Positions 35,416 to 43,721 of a stretch of DNA of 64,000 bases are shown piece by piece; within the stretch, counting starts at the first letter, position 1, and the number at the start of each line of letters is the position of its first letter. This DNA is from UBA6059 sp964351595. Lineage in GTDB: Bacteria; Bacteroidota; Bacteroidia; Cytophagales; Cyclobacteriaceae. Position numbers and translations under genes: made by a program. The notes under the pieces were generated by a model, which saw only the letters and a list, made by a program, of their open reading frames with translations, was not told where the DNA came from and did no database searches. The stretch lies in contig CAYGOT010000004.1 in the NCBI GenBank assembly GCA_964351595.1, positions 1-64,000 of the forward strand. The letters are read 5' to 3'.

Positions 35416-35502
35416 AGATTATTCTTTTGTTTGAGGCTACCTTCTAAAAACCTCCAACAAGGTATCCACCAGCCGATCAACCTCATCGTCATTTAAGACC
35501 CA

Positions 35503-35573
35503 TATAGCGCGGAAGTTACTTCCGTGCTAATCAACTCGTCAGCATACAGATTCCCGCCTGCGCGGGAATGACG
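35503..35573. repeat. Two REP-like hairpins before the sigma factor operon
   Basis: 35503-35527 is an inverted repeat of the AGCGCGGAAGT/ACTTCCGTGCT kind. 35547-35573 is the AATGACG-type hairpin (ATTCCCGC and GCGGGAAT arms) seen elsewhere in the window. Apart from these, the spacer 35416-35714 shows only a TAACTTTT stretch near 35678 that might be part of a promoter. Confidence 0.6.
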
Positions 35574-35714
35574 TACGTTAGGTTTCATGCATGTCAACCA
35601 TCCTGACTTTGCAACTAAAAATTCTTCCTGTTCACGTTAGAGCCTCCACCCTCCAGAAAAATAATTTCACAGCACCTGTAACTTTTCCGAGCGGCGCACA
35701 GTCTGCCTTACAGA

Positions 35715-36221
35715 ATGTCGTCACTCTTTGAACAAAACATACTGCCAGCCTCCCAACGGATGTACCGATATGCACTATCGATCCTGAAGGACGGGGATAC
35801 TGCGCACGATGTGGTTCAGGAGTGTTTAGTGAAGATTTGGAACAAGCGCGAAATGCTGTCTAAGGTGGACAATACTGAGGCCTGGGCCATGCGGATCACT
35901 CGCAATCAATGCTTTGATTGGGTAAAAACCAACCGGTTTACCATCCTGCCCCGGGAGCAGGAGGAGAAGCCGGATCAGGTGAAGGCCGACCATGATACAT
36001 TGATGGAGGATCAGCAGAAGTGGCTCCAGCTGGTGCTGGATACGCTACCGCAAAAGCAGCAGGAGGTCTTTCACCTCCGGGAAATAGATGGGATGACGTA
36101 TCAGGAGATCTCTGAGGTGTTGTCGCTCAATCTTTCCGAAGTGAAAGTCAACCTACATCGTGCACGAACCAAAGTAAGGTCGTCATTACAAAAAATTGAA
36201 GCCTATGGAATCGCGAATTGA
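35715..36221 (+). CDS. ECF-type RNA polymerase sigma factor
   Basis: A 168-residue sigma-70 factor with region 2 (DGDTAHDVVQECLVKIWNKRE) and region 4 (LDTLPQKQQEVFHLREIDGMTYQEISEVL; NLSEVKVNLHRARTKVRSSL). It overlaps the following gene by 17 nt, an arrangement typical of sigma/anti-sigma pairs. It heads an operon with two DUF4252 proteins and an ABC-2 transporter, which are likely targets or sensors of an envelope-linked response. Confidence 0.9.
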   Translation: MSSLFEQNILPASQRMYRYALSILKDGDTAHDVVQECLVKIWNKREMLSKVDNTEAWAMRITRNQCFDWVKTNRFTILPREQEEKPDQVKADHDTLMEDQQKWLQLVLDTLPQKQQEVFHLREIDGMTYQEISEVLSLNLSEVKVNLHRARTKVRSSLQKIEAYGIAN

Positions 36222-36636
36222 AGAGCTATTGACCAAATATTGGGCTGGAGAGACATCTCTGCAGGAGGAGGAAGAATTGAAGGGTTACTACAAAGCCAAT
36301 CCTACGCTCGCTCCGACAGGGTTGTACTTCAGAGGGCTGAGCAAAGTAGCGGAAGTCGTTTCTGCTAAGTCCTTCAAGCGACCCGGCAGCTGGTACTCGC
36401 GATCAAAATTTGCGGTAGCGGCGACCATCGCCATCGGCATACTCGTGGGTACTATGATCTTGAGAGATACTGGTAGGAAAAACAATTTTGAGATTGATGA
36501 TCCTGAGCAGGCCTATGAAATAGCACAAACGGTGCTGGCGAAAATGTCTACTTCACTCAACAAAGGACAAGAGCACACAACACAGTTAAATAAGATCAGT
36601 CAAGCAGAAGAAATTATAAAAGAAACACAATTATGA
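36205..36636 (+). CDS. Putative anti-sigma factor, single transmembrane helix
   Basis: A 143-residue protein from the ATG at 36205. The N-terminal 75 residues are soluble (IEELLTKYWAGETSLQEEEEL), followed by a helix (FAVAATIAIGILVGTMIL) and a short periplasmic tail. This is the layout of Bacteroidota anti-sigma factors that hold the ECF sigma at the membrane. No zinc-binding HxxxCxxC motif is visible. It overlaps the sigma gene and the DUF4252 gene. Confidence 0.75.
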   Translation: MESRIEELLTKYWAGETSLQEEEELKGYYKANPTLAPTGLYFRGLSKVAEVVSAKSFKRPGSWYSRSKFAVAATIAIGILVGTMILRDTGRKNNFEIDDPEQAYEIAQTVLAKMSTSLNKGQEHTTQLNKISQAEEIIKETQL

Positions 36637-37157
36637 AAAAGATATCAACATTAGCGGTAGCACTATTTCTTGCCTTTGGCGCCATGGCGCAGGGAGAAGT
36701 GGTAAGCAAATATTTCGACCAATTCAGTGATAACGAGGACTATGTGAAAGCGTCGATAAGCAGCAAGATGTTCTCACTCTTCACCGAACTGGAAGCGGGC
36801 AGTGAGGAGGAGCAAGAATTCCTCGAAGCAGTGAGTAAGCTGAAGGGCATGAAAGTATTGTATGGAGACAGTGTCGCCAATGCGAGCAAGCTCTACAAAG
36901 AAGGGATCGCAGAGGTCAACAAAGCAGGATTTGAAGAGCTGATGACCGTGCTCGATGCGGAGGAAAACTTCCACTTCGCCATCAAGGAAAAGTCAGGCAT
37001 CATCTCCGAGCTGATCATGGTCTCTGGTGGCAAGAAGGGATTTGCCGTCTTGAGTCTCTATGGAGAGATTGACCTTAAGAATATCTCGCGAATTGCCCGA
37101 AGCATGAATGTCCAGGGTCTGAATGGTCTTGATAAACTGGATGAATCAGAGAATTAA
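36633..37157 (+). CDS. DUF4252 exported protein (1)
   Basis: A 174-residue protein with a signal peptide (ends AMAQG). The rest shows the DUF4252 pattern of an alpha/beta domain with a late strand pair (GKKGFAVLSLYGEIDLKNIS). DUF4252 proteins are typically encoded next to ECF sigma/anti-sigma pairs in Bacteroidota. Their function is unknown. A close relative follows after a 163-bp palindromic element. Confidence 0.85.
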   Translation: MKKISTLAVALFLAFGAMAQGEVVSKYFDQFSDNEDYVKASISSKMFSLFTELEAGSEEEQEFLEAVSKLKGMKVLYGDSVANASKLYKEGIAEVNKAGFEELMTVLDAEENFHFAIKEKSGIISELIMVSGGKKGFAVLSLYGEIDLKNISRIARSMNVQGLNGLDKLDESEN

Positions 37158-37178
37158 AAAATAGTAGTACGGTCTATG

Positions 37179-37341
37179 CCTAAAACTCAAAAAAGCTGTC
37201 ATGTCAAGGTGCAACCGAGACATCTTCTTACAAAAGGCGGTATTCTAAGAAATGTTGTGAATACCCTCAATAAAAGAAGATTTCCTGCCCTCCGGCAGGC
37301 GGGCTCCTGCGTCGAAAAGACAGTTTTTTTTGAGTTTTAGG
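37179..37341. repeat. 163-bp nested palindromic element between two DUF4252 genes
   Basis: The outer arms, 37179-37200 and 37319-37341, are inverted repeats (CCTAAAACTCAAAAAAGC-type) with one mismatch and a one-base bulge. Inside are ATCTTCTT (37222-37229) with AAGAAGAT (37274-37281), and GGTATTC (37239-37245) with GAATACC (37259-37265). A CTGCC/GGCAG-type hairpin near 37285-37300 lies in the right arm. The whole element can fold into one long stem. It resembles a MITE or a large REP-type element. Confidence 0.75.
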
Positions 37342-37384
37342 TCTTTGTAAGCGTAGAGCTAAATAGTAGTCTAACTGATATATC

Positions 37385-37882
37385 ATGCCCAAGGTCAAAT
37401 CACTCTTTATAATATTCATGCTAATGGGGGCTTCACTGCCCCTATTGGCGCAGGAAGACATTTTTAAGGACTATGCCGAAGCGCATCACTCCCGCAGCTA
37501 TTGCTTGTATCCGAGCACGCTGCGCATGATCAACATCAACAAAAATGAAGCATTTGACGAACTAGCTTCTTCCTTCGAGAAGTTCCTGATTTACGAACTG
37601 GACTCGGTATCAGCGGTCGAGCGCAGCTTCATGCCCATGATCGGCGAGTACAGGGCAGAAGGCTTTGAAGAGTACATGTACCTCCATGGTAACGGTAACC
37701 TTGCGATGATCCTCGGGGAGGAAAAGCGCGTCAATGAGATGGTAGGTGTTTTCGGGGTAAATGATCAGACTTTTGCCTTTTTTCTGATAGGGAATATCGC
37801 CTGGCAAAAGATACCCACACTTATCAATACCCTATCGGAAAATGATCTGTTTAACGTCTTAGTGATGGATGAATGGGACTGA
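37385..37882 (+). CDS. DUF4252 exported protein (2)
   Basis: A 165-residue protein with a signal peptide (ends PLLAQE). The core FEEYMYLHGNGNLAMILGE and the late IPTLINTLSENDLF match DUF4252, but it is divergent from the first copy. It overlaps the ABC ATPase gene by 10 nt, which ties it to the transporter. The function is unknown. Confidence 0.75.
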   Translation: MPKVKSLFIIFMLMGASLPLLAQEDIFKDYAEAHHSRSYCLYPSTLRMININKNEAFDELASSFEKFLIYELDSVSAVERSFMPMIGEYRAEGFEEYMYLHGNGNLAMILGEEKRVNEMVGVFGVNDQTFAFFLIGNIAWQKIPTLINTLSENDLFNVLVMDEWD

Positions 37883-38769
37883 TATTAGCAGCACAGGATC
37901 TTACCAAGCACTTCGGCAAAATCAAGGCCGTCAATCAGCTCAACCTGACCATAAAGAGCGGCACAGTCTATGGTCTCCTCGGGCCCAACGGAAGTGGCAA
38001 GACCACTACACTCGGCATGCTGCTGGATGTGGTCGCTCCTACCTCAGGCAGCTACAGTTGGTTTGATGGGAAACCCAACGTGGAGAGCCGCAAGCAAATA
38101 GGCGCTATCCTTGAGACACCCTGCTTCTTCCCCTATCTCTCCGCCGTGCAGAACTTGAGGATAGTAGCACATATCAAAGAAGCGCCTACCGGCAGAATAG
38201 AGCAGGTACTGCGGCAGGTGGATTTGGCAGATCGTCAAAACGACAAATTCAAAAACTACAGCCTGGGTATGAAGCAGCGGCTGTCAATAGCAGCGGCACT
38301 ACTCGCTGACCCGCCAGTGCTCATCCTCGACGAGCCCACCAACGGGCTGGATCCTCAAGGAATCGCTGAGATCAGGTCACTGATCATAGATATTGCAAAA
38401 GAAGGCAAGACCATCATTCTGGCCAGTCATCTGCTCGATGAAGTACAGAAGGTTTGCACAGATTTTTGTGTGCTGAAGAACGGTAACAAGCTTCATGAAG
38501 GTCCGGTCAATGATATACTCAATGAGACCAATACGGTGGAAATAGCGGCTCAGGATATGGAAGCCCTGACGGCCACTATCAGAGAGTTTAAAGGTGCAAC
38601 CAGGGTAACAGCCGTTAACAGTAGCCTACAGATAGAGCTATCAAAAGATGTAACCGCTACAGATGTCAACCGCTATCTATTCGACAAAGGGGTGGTGCTG
38701 AAGAAGCTGGTTACACAAACCAATTCACTGGAACAGGAATTCCTTAAAATCTTAAAAGAGCATGGTTAG
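37873..38769 (+). CDS. ABC-2 type transporter ATPase
   Basis: A 298-residue ATPase with Walker A GPNGSGKTT, signature YSLGMKQR, Walker B VLILDEPTNG and switch His in ILASHL. The C-terminal extension (about 80 residues) is typical of BcrA/CcmA/NatA-type subunits. It overlaps both neighbours. It energises the following permease, and the substrate (drug, peptide or lipid) is unknown. Confidence 0.9.
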   Translation: MGLILAAQDLTKHFGKIKAVNQLNLTIKSGTVYGLLGPNGSGKTTTLGMLLDVVAPTSGSYSWFDGKPNVESRKQIGAILETPCFFPYLSAVQNLRIVAHIKEAPTGRIEQVLRQVDLADRQNDKFKNYSLGMKQRLSIAAALLADPPVLILDEPTNGLDPQGIAEIRSLIIDIAKEGKTIILASHLLDEVQKVCTDFCVLKNGNKLHEGPVNDILNETNTVEIAAQDMEALTATIREFKGATRVTAVNSSLQIELSKDVTATDVNRYLFDKGVVLKKLVTQTNSLEQEFLKILKEHG

Positions 38770-39589
38770 AGCATTTCAACTTGAATGGCTAAAGCTCCGG
38801 AATTACAGGGTTTTCTGGATTCTGATAGGTATGTACCTGCTTTCGCTGTTGGTGGTCACTTCTTCGGGGATGTTTTTACTCGAATGGCTGAAAAAAGTCG
38901 GTGCAGACGTGGAAGGGCTCGATCCATCCATGTTGCCCATCTATGACTTCCCCGATATTTGGCAAAACACTACTTATCTCGCCTCTTTCCTGAAAGTTCT
39001 CCTCGGCTTCATTGTGATCATATCTGTCAACAACGACCTGACCTACAACATGCTCAGGCAGAATATCATTGATGGGATCAGCAAGCGGGAATTCATCATC
39101 AGCAAGCTGGCGCTCATCCTGTTTTTAGCATTGGCCAGCTCGGCGTTTGTCTTTGTCGCAGGACTGATCAACGGCTCCATCTACTCTCATCCCAATGGCA
39201 TGGTTCATATGTTTGACGAGCTGGAATTTATCGTGGCTTACTTCTACGATATCGTGGTATTCTGCACGCTGGCATTCCTGGTAGCGCTGATGATCAAAAA
39301 GTCCGGTTTTGCCATCATCTCGCTGTTTTTATATGCCCTGATGTTTGAGCCCATATTGACGCTCAACTTCCAATACAATTCGTATTTCGATGGCACCCTG
39401 TTTCAAACCCTGGGCCCTTATTTCCCGATCTCTTCTCTGAACAATCTGATACAGGTGCCTTTCAAAAAATACATCTTCCAGGAGATCGTGGATGATGTTC
39501 CGATCAGTGCGATACTAAGTAGCACCGGATGGCTGGTCATCTACATCACAGCCATTTACTACAGGTTGACCAAGAGGGATTTGAAGTAG
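38762..39589 (+). CDS. ABC-2 type transporter permease
   Basis: A 275-residue membrane protein with about six helices. The central MLRQNIIDGISKREFIISK is the cytoplasmic coupling region found in ABC-2 permeases. It overlaps the ATPase gene by 8 nt and ends the sigma-factor operon. Confidence 0.85.
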   Translation: MVRAFQLEWLKLRNYRVFWILIGMYLLSLLVVTSSGMFLLEWLKKVGADVEGLDPSMLPIYDFPDIWQNTTYLASFLKVLLGFIVIISVNNDLTYNMLRQNIIDGISKREFIISKLALILFLALASSAFVFVAGLINGSIYSHPNGMVHMFDELEFIVAYFYDIVVFCTLAFLVALMIKKSGFAIISLFLYALMFEPILTLNFQYNSYFDGTLFQTLGPYFPISSLNNLIQVPFKKYIFQEIVDDVPISAILSSTGWLVIYITAIYYRLTKRDLK

Positions 39590-39656
39590 GGTTTGTTTAG
39601 TTGATGCTAGCGCGAATAGGTTGGCTGGTTACATTGGCCCTGACGTCTCACACACT

Positions 39657-39679
39657 GGTCTTAGCGTCTCGCTGAGACC
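39657..39679. repeat. REP hairpin upstream of transposase 1
   Basis: GGTCTTAGCG and CGCTGAGACC pair around TCT with one mismatch. It is followed by a GACTAGTGG-type tail near 39700. The same hairpin recurs at 40329-40349 and in diverged form at 24188, 25718 and 40899. Confidence 0.75.
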
Positions 39680-39752
39680 AAGCAAGTCTCAGACGACAGG
39701 ACTAGTGGCAGGACCAATGAAGTACGTCCTTCAAAATTACTATATTCAATGA

Positions 39753-40304
39753 ATGGGACGTAAATACGCCATTCGGGATCAAAATCAATTCTACTTTGTG
39801 ACTTTCAGCGTAGTGTATTGGCTCGACATTTTTATCAGAGAAGAATACAAATCGATCTTTATAGAGTCTCTAAAGTTTTGTCAAAAAGAGAAAGGTCTGC
39901 AAGTGGGAGCATGGTGCATAATGACAAGTCACGTTCATTTAGCACTAAGAGTCGAGGAGGGCAAGAAATTAGAAGACACTATCAGAGACTTAAAAAGTTA
40001 CACTTCAAGGCACATTAGAAAATATATCGAACACAGCCCTCATGAAAGCAGAAAAGAATGGTTGCTCTGGATGATGCAAAGAGCAGGCTCAAAAAAATCG
40101 AACAACAAAGACTTCCAGTTTTGGCAACAGCATAACCACCCGATAGAGCTAAATACAAATGAGGTTTTGCAACAACGCGTTGATTACATTCACAATAATC
40201 CGGTCGAGGCAGGTTTTGTTGAAAACGCTGGTGATTGGATTTATAGCAGCGCCCGAGATTACGAAGGAAAAAAAGGATTGATTGACATCTATTTTTTGGA
40301 TTGA
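39753..40304 (+). CDS. REP-associated tyrosine transposase (RAYT) 1
   Basis: A 183-residue Y1/HUH transposase of the TnpA-REP type. The HUH motif is His60-Val-His62 in MTSHVHLAL, and the catalytic tyrosine is probably Tyr145 in RVDYIHNNPVEAGF. RAYTs cut and join the REP hairpins that flank them. Here a REP lies 74 bp upstream and another 25 bp downstream. It is a complete, apparently intact single-copy gene and shares about half its sequence by eye with the second RAYT at 60087. Confidence 0.95.
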   Translation: MGRKYAIRDQNQFYFVTFSVVYWLDIFIREEYKSIFIESLKFCQKEKGLQVGAWCIMTSHVHLALRVEEGKKLEDTIRDLKSYTSRHIRKYIEHSPHESRKEWLLWMMQRAGSKKSNNKDFQFWQQHNHPIELNTNEVLQQRVDYIHNNPVEAGFVENAGDWIYSSARDYEGKKGLIDIYFLD

Positions 40305-40327
40305 TGAAGTGTGACTTAATATCGTAA

Positions 40328-40355
40328 GGTCTTAGCGAGACGCTAAGACTAGTGG
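40328..40355. repeat. REP hairpin downstream of transposase 1
   Basis: GTCTTAGCG and CGCTAAGAC form a perfect 9-bp stem (40329-40349) followed by an ACTAGTGG tail. It is the mate of the hairpin at 39657. Confidence 0.75.
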
Positions 40356-40453
40356 AGAATTCCTAGCATTCCCTCGCCCTATACATCATCTCTAGCCACA
40401 AATTTCGTATCGTACGCCTATCCCAATTGACTACTTGACCTATCTTACCGTCT

Positions 40454-40855
40454 ATGAGACTCGACTATATTCCTGACATCAATAATTTCGGAGACTGTGT
40501 GGTTCGATTATATGATTTCGGCAAGTCCGAGGCACTACAATTCAAGGATGTCATAGCGGATACCCTCCTTGCCAAACAGCAACCATTAGAACTGAATCAG
40601 CTCGATTACATCGAGGCGGATAATTGCGTAGTGGTTCTAGAACTAGGAACGGAAGATTTGGGCATGGTCACCCAAGACGATCATCATTTCACCTGCACGC
40701 TGACACTTGAGTCTTATCAAAAAATGGTAAATCTGATAACTCCCTTTTGCGACAAAGACGGCACTTCTCATCAGATGCTCTATGATGTTGATTCTCTAAC
40801 AGACTTTCTATTTTCTCCTGCCGGTACCTCCATGATTACCGATGCTGAAGCCTAA
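40454..40855 (+). CDS. Small hypothetical protein
   Basis: A 133-residue acidic cytoplasmic protein without recognised motifs (MRLDYIPDINNFGDCVVRL start). A TATCTTAC box at 40441-40448 precedes the ATG by five bases. The gene sits between two REP-type spacers. It might belong to the small immunity-like families of Bacteroidota, but I have no evidence for this. Confidence 0.6.
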   Translation: MRLDYIPDINNFGDCVVRLYDFGKSEALQFKDVIADTLLAKQQPLELNQLDYIEADNCVVVLELGTEDLGMVTQDDHHFTCTLTLESYQKMVNLITPFCDKDGTSHQMLYDVDSLTDFLFSPAGTSMITDAEA

Positions 40856-40898
40856 GTAGCTGGTTTAATTTCAAACCCTGTGATATAGTCCGCAAACT

Positions 40899-40920
40899 GG
40901 TCATACGTCTCGCTGAAACC
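40899..40920. repeat. Diverged REP of the transposase 1 family
   Basis: GGTCATACGTCTCGCTGAAACC-type hairpin (partial pairing) followed by GACTAGTGG near 40943-40951, as at the transposase 1 flanks. Confidence 0.5.
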
Positions 40921-40995
40921 AACCAAGCATTAGACACAAAGACTAGTGGTGGAGTATTGGAGAAATGCATTTCTCCAATACATTTACCATCACCT

Positions 40996-41466
40996 ATGAA
41001 ACAGCACCAATATCAAATCAAAGTCGAATGGACGGGCAATGAAGGCGAGGGCACGCTCAACTATAAGTCGTACAGCAGAAGTCACACCATTGCTGGTAAG
41101 GGAAAATATGACAAGATCCTGGCCTCCTCCGATCCTTCCTTCCTCGGGGATAAGTCGCGGTACAACCCAGAGGATTTGTTCCTTTCCTCTATCTCCGCCT
41201 GTCACATGCTCTGGTACCTGCACCTCTGCGCTGTGAACAAAATTGTGGTAACGGGCTATGTGGATCAAGCTGAGGGTGTCATGGAAGAGGCCGCCAATGG
41301 CAGTGGTAAGTTCGTCGAGGTGACCTTGCATCCGCACGTCACTATCACAAATGAGGAACATGTGCAGAAAGCCGAGGCACTCCATGCTGAGGCTAACCGG
41401 ATGTGCTTTATTGCCAACTCCTGCAATTTCCCGATAGGGCATCAGCCATCGACAGTCACTAGGTAG
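40996..41466 (+). CDS. OsmC/Ohr family protein
   Basis: A 156-residue OsmC-like protein from the ATG at 40996. The reactive cysteines are in SSISACHMLWYL and IANSCNFPI, the usual two-cysteine pair of thiol-dependent organic peroxide reductases. A 13-codon upstream extension is possible but not conserved in character. Probable role: detoxification of organic hydroperoxides. Confidence 0.9.
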   Translation: MKQHQYQIKVEWTGNEGEGTLNYKSYSRSHTIAGKGKYDKILASSDPSFLGDKSRYNPEDLFLSSISACHMLWYLHLCAVNKIVVTGYVDQAEGVMEEAANGSGKFVEVTLHPHVTITNEEHVQKAEALHAEANRMCFIANSCNFPIGHQPSTVTR

Positions 41467-41487
41467 ACTGAAGCATAGCTATTTGAA

Positions 41488-41518
41488 TTGACAGTGCTTG
41501 GCAAAACCACTACATTCG
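41488..41518 (+). promoter_or_regulatory. Candidate promoter of the glutaminase gene
   Basis: TTG at 41488, 20 bp, then TACATTCG at 41511-41518, a near match to the Bacteroidota TAnnTTTG box. The ATG at 41546 is 27 bases downstream. Confidence 0.45.
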
Positions 41519-41545
41519 CAGCGTTGAACAGAAACCCATAGCATT

Positions 41546-42466
41546 ATGACTGCCAACTACAAGGACATTATTGAGAAGGCGTACAACCTTACCCATGCCA
41601 TCAAGGAGGAGGGTAAGCTGGCGACCTATATCCCTGAGTTGGCCAATGTCGATCCCAATATGTTTGGGGTACATATGACCCCTCTCGAGGGTGAGGACTG
41701 TGGGGTGGGCAACAACCTTGAGAAGTTCTCTATCCAGAGTATCGCTAAGGTGCTGTCGCTGGCGCTCGCTTATAAGCTGATGGGTGAGCGTATCTGGGAG
41801 CGCATCGATGTAGAGCCTTCGGGTACTAAGTTTGACTCCCTCATATTGCTGGAGACGCACCAGGGTATTCCTCGCAATCCTTTCGTCAACTCAGGAGCAA
41901 TCGTCATTTGTGACATACTCATTTCGGAGCTGGGTAGTGCGCGTCAGGAGTTTCTTGAGTTTGTGAGAGACCTGAGCGATCTACCCGCTCTCAATTATTC
42001 TGATAAGATCGCCGATTCGGAAAAGTCCAATGGCTACCGCAATGCTGCGCTTTGTAATTTCCTCAAGTCATTTGGCAACATCCAAAACGAACCTGAAGAG
42101 GTGCTCGACTTTTACTTCGACATGTGCTCGCTGGAAATGAACTGCCAGGAGCTTTCTCAGACCTTCAGCTTTTTGGCCAATGCCGGAAAGAAGCGATCCG
42201 ATGGCAAGCAGATCATCACCAAAAGTCAGTCCAAGCGGATCAATGCTTTGATGCTCACCTGCGGGTTTTACGATGAGTCTGGTGAGTTTGCCTTCAAGGT
42301 CGGCCTACCGGGAAAAAGTGGCGTGGGTGGCGGCATAGTAGCACTCTATCCCGACAACTATACCATAACCGTCTGGAGCCCAAGCCTCAACGCACACGGC
42401 AACTCATACAAGGGAATGAGATTTCTCGAAGAAGTCACCACGCACTCCGAGTTGTCCATTTTCTAG
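41546..42466 (+). CDS. glsA: Glutaminase A
   Basis: A 306-residue enzyme with the serine-dependent glutaminase signature. Motifs are KFSIQSIAKVLSL (Ser-x-x-Lys), GIPRNPFVNSGAI, NSNGYRN-like SNGYRNAALCNFL, and a C-terminal PGKSGVGGGIVA. Length and motifs match GlsA, which hydrolyses glutamine to glutamate and ammonia. It is monocistronic. Confidence 0.95.
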   Translation: MTANYKDIIEKAYNLTHAIKEEGKLATYIPELANVDPNMFGVHMTPLEGEDCGVGNNLEKFSIQSIAKVLSLALAYKLMGERIWERIDVEPSGTKFDSLILLETHQGIPRNPFVNSGAIVICDILISELGSARQEFLEFVRDLSDLPALNYSDKIADSEKSNGYRNAALCNFLKSFGNIQNEPEEVLDFYFDMCSLEMNCQELSQTFSFLANAGKKRSDGKQIITKSQSKRINALMLTCGFYDESGEFAFKVGLPGKSGVGGGIVALYPDNYTITVWSPSLNAHGNSYKGMRFLEEVTTHSELSIF

Positions 42467-42552
42467 TAGGTCAGCTACAAACAAGGGACATCAGGCCTTC
42501 TTAGAAGATTGGTTCGGCTATTACATAGATTTGAAGCCAACGATACTTACTC

Positions 42553-43554
42553 ATGAAGAAACCTGCTATGCCTTACCCGATTATTGACATGCACTGTGAC
42601 TTGCTCTCTTATCTCAATAGTGCTCCCAACCCTGATCCGCAGCGGAAAGATGCGCTGGGTTGCTCTTTTCCAGCCTTAGAAGAAGGTAATGTCAAGCTAC
42701 AGGTGCTGGCTATCTATACGGCCACAAAAAAGGGTAGCGCTGAATTGGGCCTCAACCAGAGCCGCATCTTCAAAGAGCTATTCTCAAAGTATGAAGAGCA
42801 GGTCGAGCTAATCACTTCTACCAATATCGACGATGTGCCCCACCTGACTAAAATCGGCTTGGTCGCCGCGATAGAAAGTGGATCGGGCTTTTGCGAAGAG
42901 GACGAACCATTGGATGAAGGTTTCAGAAAACTGGAACAGATCATCAGCAATACCGAGCGAGTACTTTACATCAGTATGACCCATCATTCCGAGAACCGAT
43001 TTGGTGGAGGCAACTACAGCGAGGCTGGCCTGAAGGAGGATGGCAAAGCATTGCTTGACTATATCAATGGCAGGAAGATTTGCATCGACTTTTCACATAC
43101 CAGTGATGCGCTGGCTCGGGGGATACTGGAGCATCTTGATAAGCATAGCCTCGATATACCGATCCTTGCCAGTCACTCCAACTACCGGCCTGTCTTTAAC
43201 CATCTTCGCAACCTTCCTGATGATGTCGCCATGGAAATCATCAAGCGTGGCGGTATCATTGGTGTCAACTTCCTGAGGGCCTTCCTCAATGATGATCGTC
43301 CGGAAGCCATGTTTGATCATATCCAGCACGGTCTGGAGCTGGGTGGTGAGAATGCCATCTGCATGGGAGCAGATTTCTTTTTTACCGGTGAGCATCCCGA
43401 TCAGACGCGGGTTCCTTTCTACCACAGTGGACATGAGAGTGCCACTGGTTACCCGGCTATTATGGAAGAGGTGGAGCGTAGGTTTTCTGTAGACACAGCT
43501 TCCAAACTGAGCCATCAGAATGCAATGGAGTTTATTAAGAGGATTTGGGGTTGA
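42553..43554 (+). CDS. Membrane dipeptidase (M19)
   Basis: A 333-residue peptidase M19 protein. IIDMHCDLLSYL carries the first metal His and Asp. AAIESGSGF supplies the bridging Glu. SMTHHSENRFGG and FSHTSDA give the middle histidines, and PILASHSNYRPV adds the late one. Renal-dipeptidase-type enzymes cleave dipeptides, some with D-residues. No signal peptide is visible, so it probably acts in the cytoplasm. Confidence 0.9.
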   Translation: MKKPAMPYPIIDMHCDLLSYLNSAPNPDPQRKDALGCSFPALEEGNVKLQVLAIYTATKKGSAELGLNQSRIFKELFSKYEEQVELITSTNIDDVPHLTKIGLVAAIESGSGFCEEDEPLDEGFRKLEQIISNTERVLYISMTHHSENRFGGGNYSEAGLKEDGKALLDYINGRKICIDFSHTSDALARGILEHLDKHSLDIPILASHSNYRPVFNHLRNLPDDVAMEIIKRGGIIGVNFLRAFLNDDRPEAMFDHIQHGLELGGENAICMGADFFFTGEHPDQTRVPFYHSGHESATGYPAIMEEVERRFSVDTASKLSHQNAMEFIKRIWG

Positions 43555-43649
43555 CAACAACAAACCTGCAAGATTTTTAAAACCTTATAGGTTTCCCCTC
43601 GCTGGCGCACGTCTCCAGACGCGTGACCTCCCCCCGTCTCAGACGAGGG

Positions 43650-43706
43650 CGAGCTTAGGGCCGTTTTTCTACTTTGGATGTGCGAGAACTTCCCTATTTT
43701 AGTGTT
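43650..43706 (+). repeat. Duplicated promoter-containing segment, copy 1
   Basis: 57 bp that match 44494-44550 at about 54 positions. It includes TTTG (43673-43676), 18 bp, then TATTTTAG (43695-43702), a good Bacteroidota promoter. The gene at 43722 follows. Confidence 0.8.
43673..43702 (+). promoter_or_regulatory. Promoter TTTG-N18-TATTTTAG ahead of the gene at 43722
   Basis: Both boxes match the Bacteroidota consensus spacing, and the same promoter is copied 844 bp downstream before the HigA-like gene. The leader would be about 15-20 nt. Confidence 0.65.
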
Positions 43707-43721
43707 ACCATCCAAAACTGT

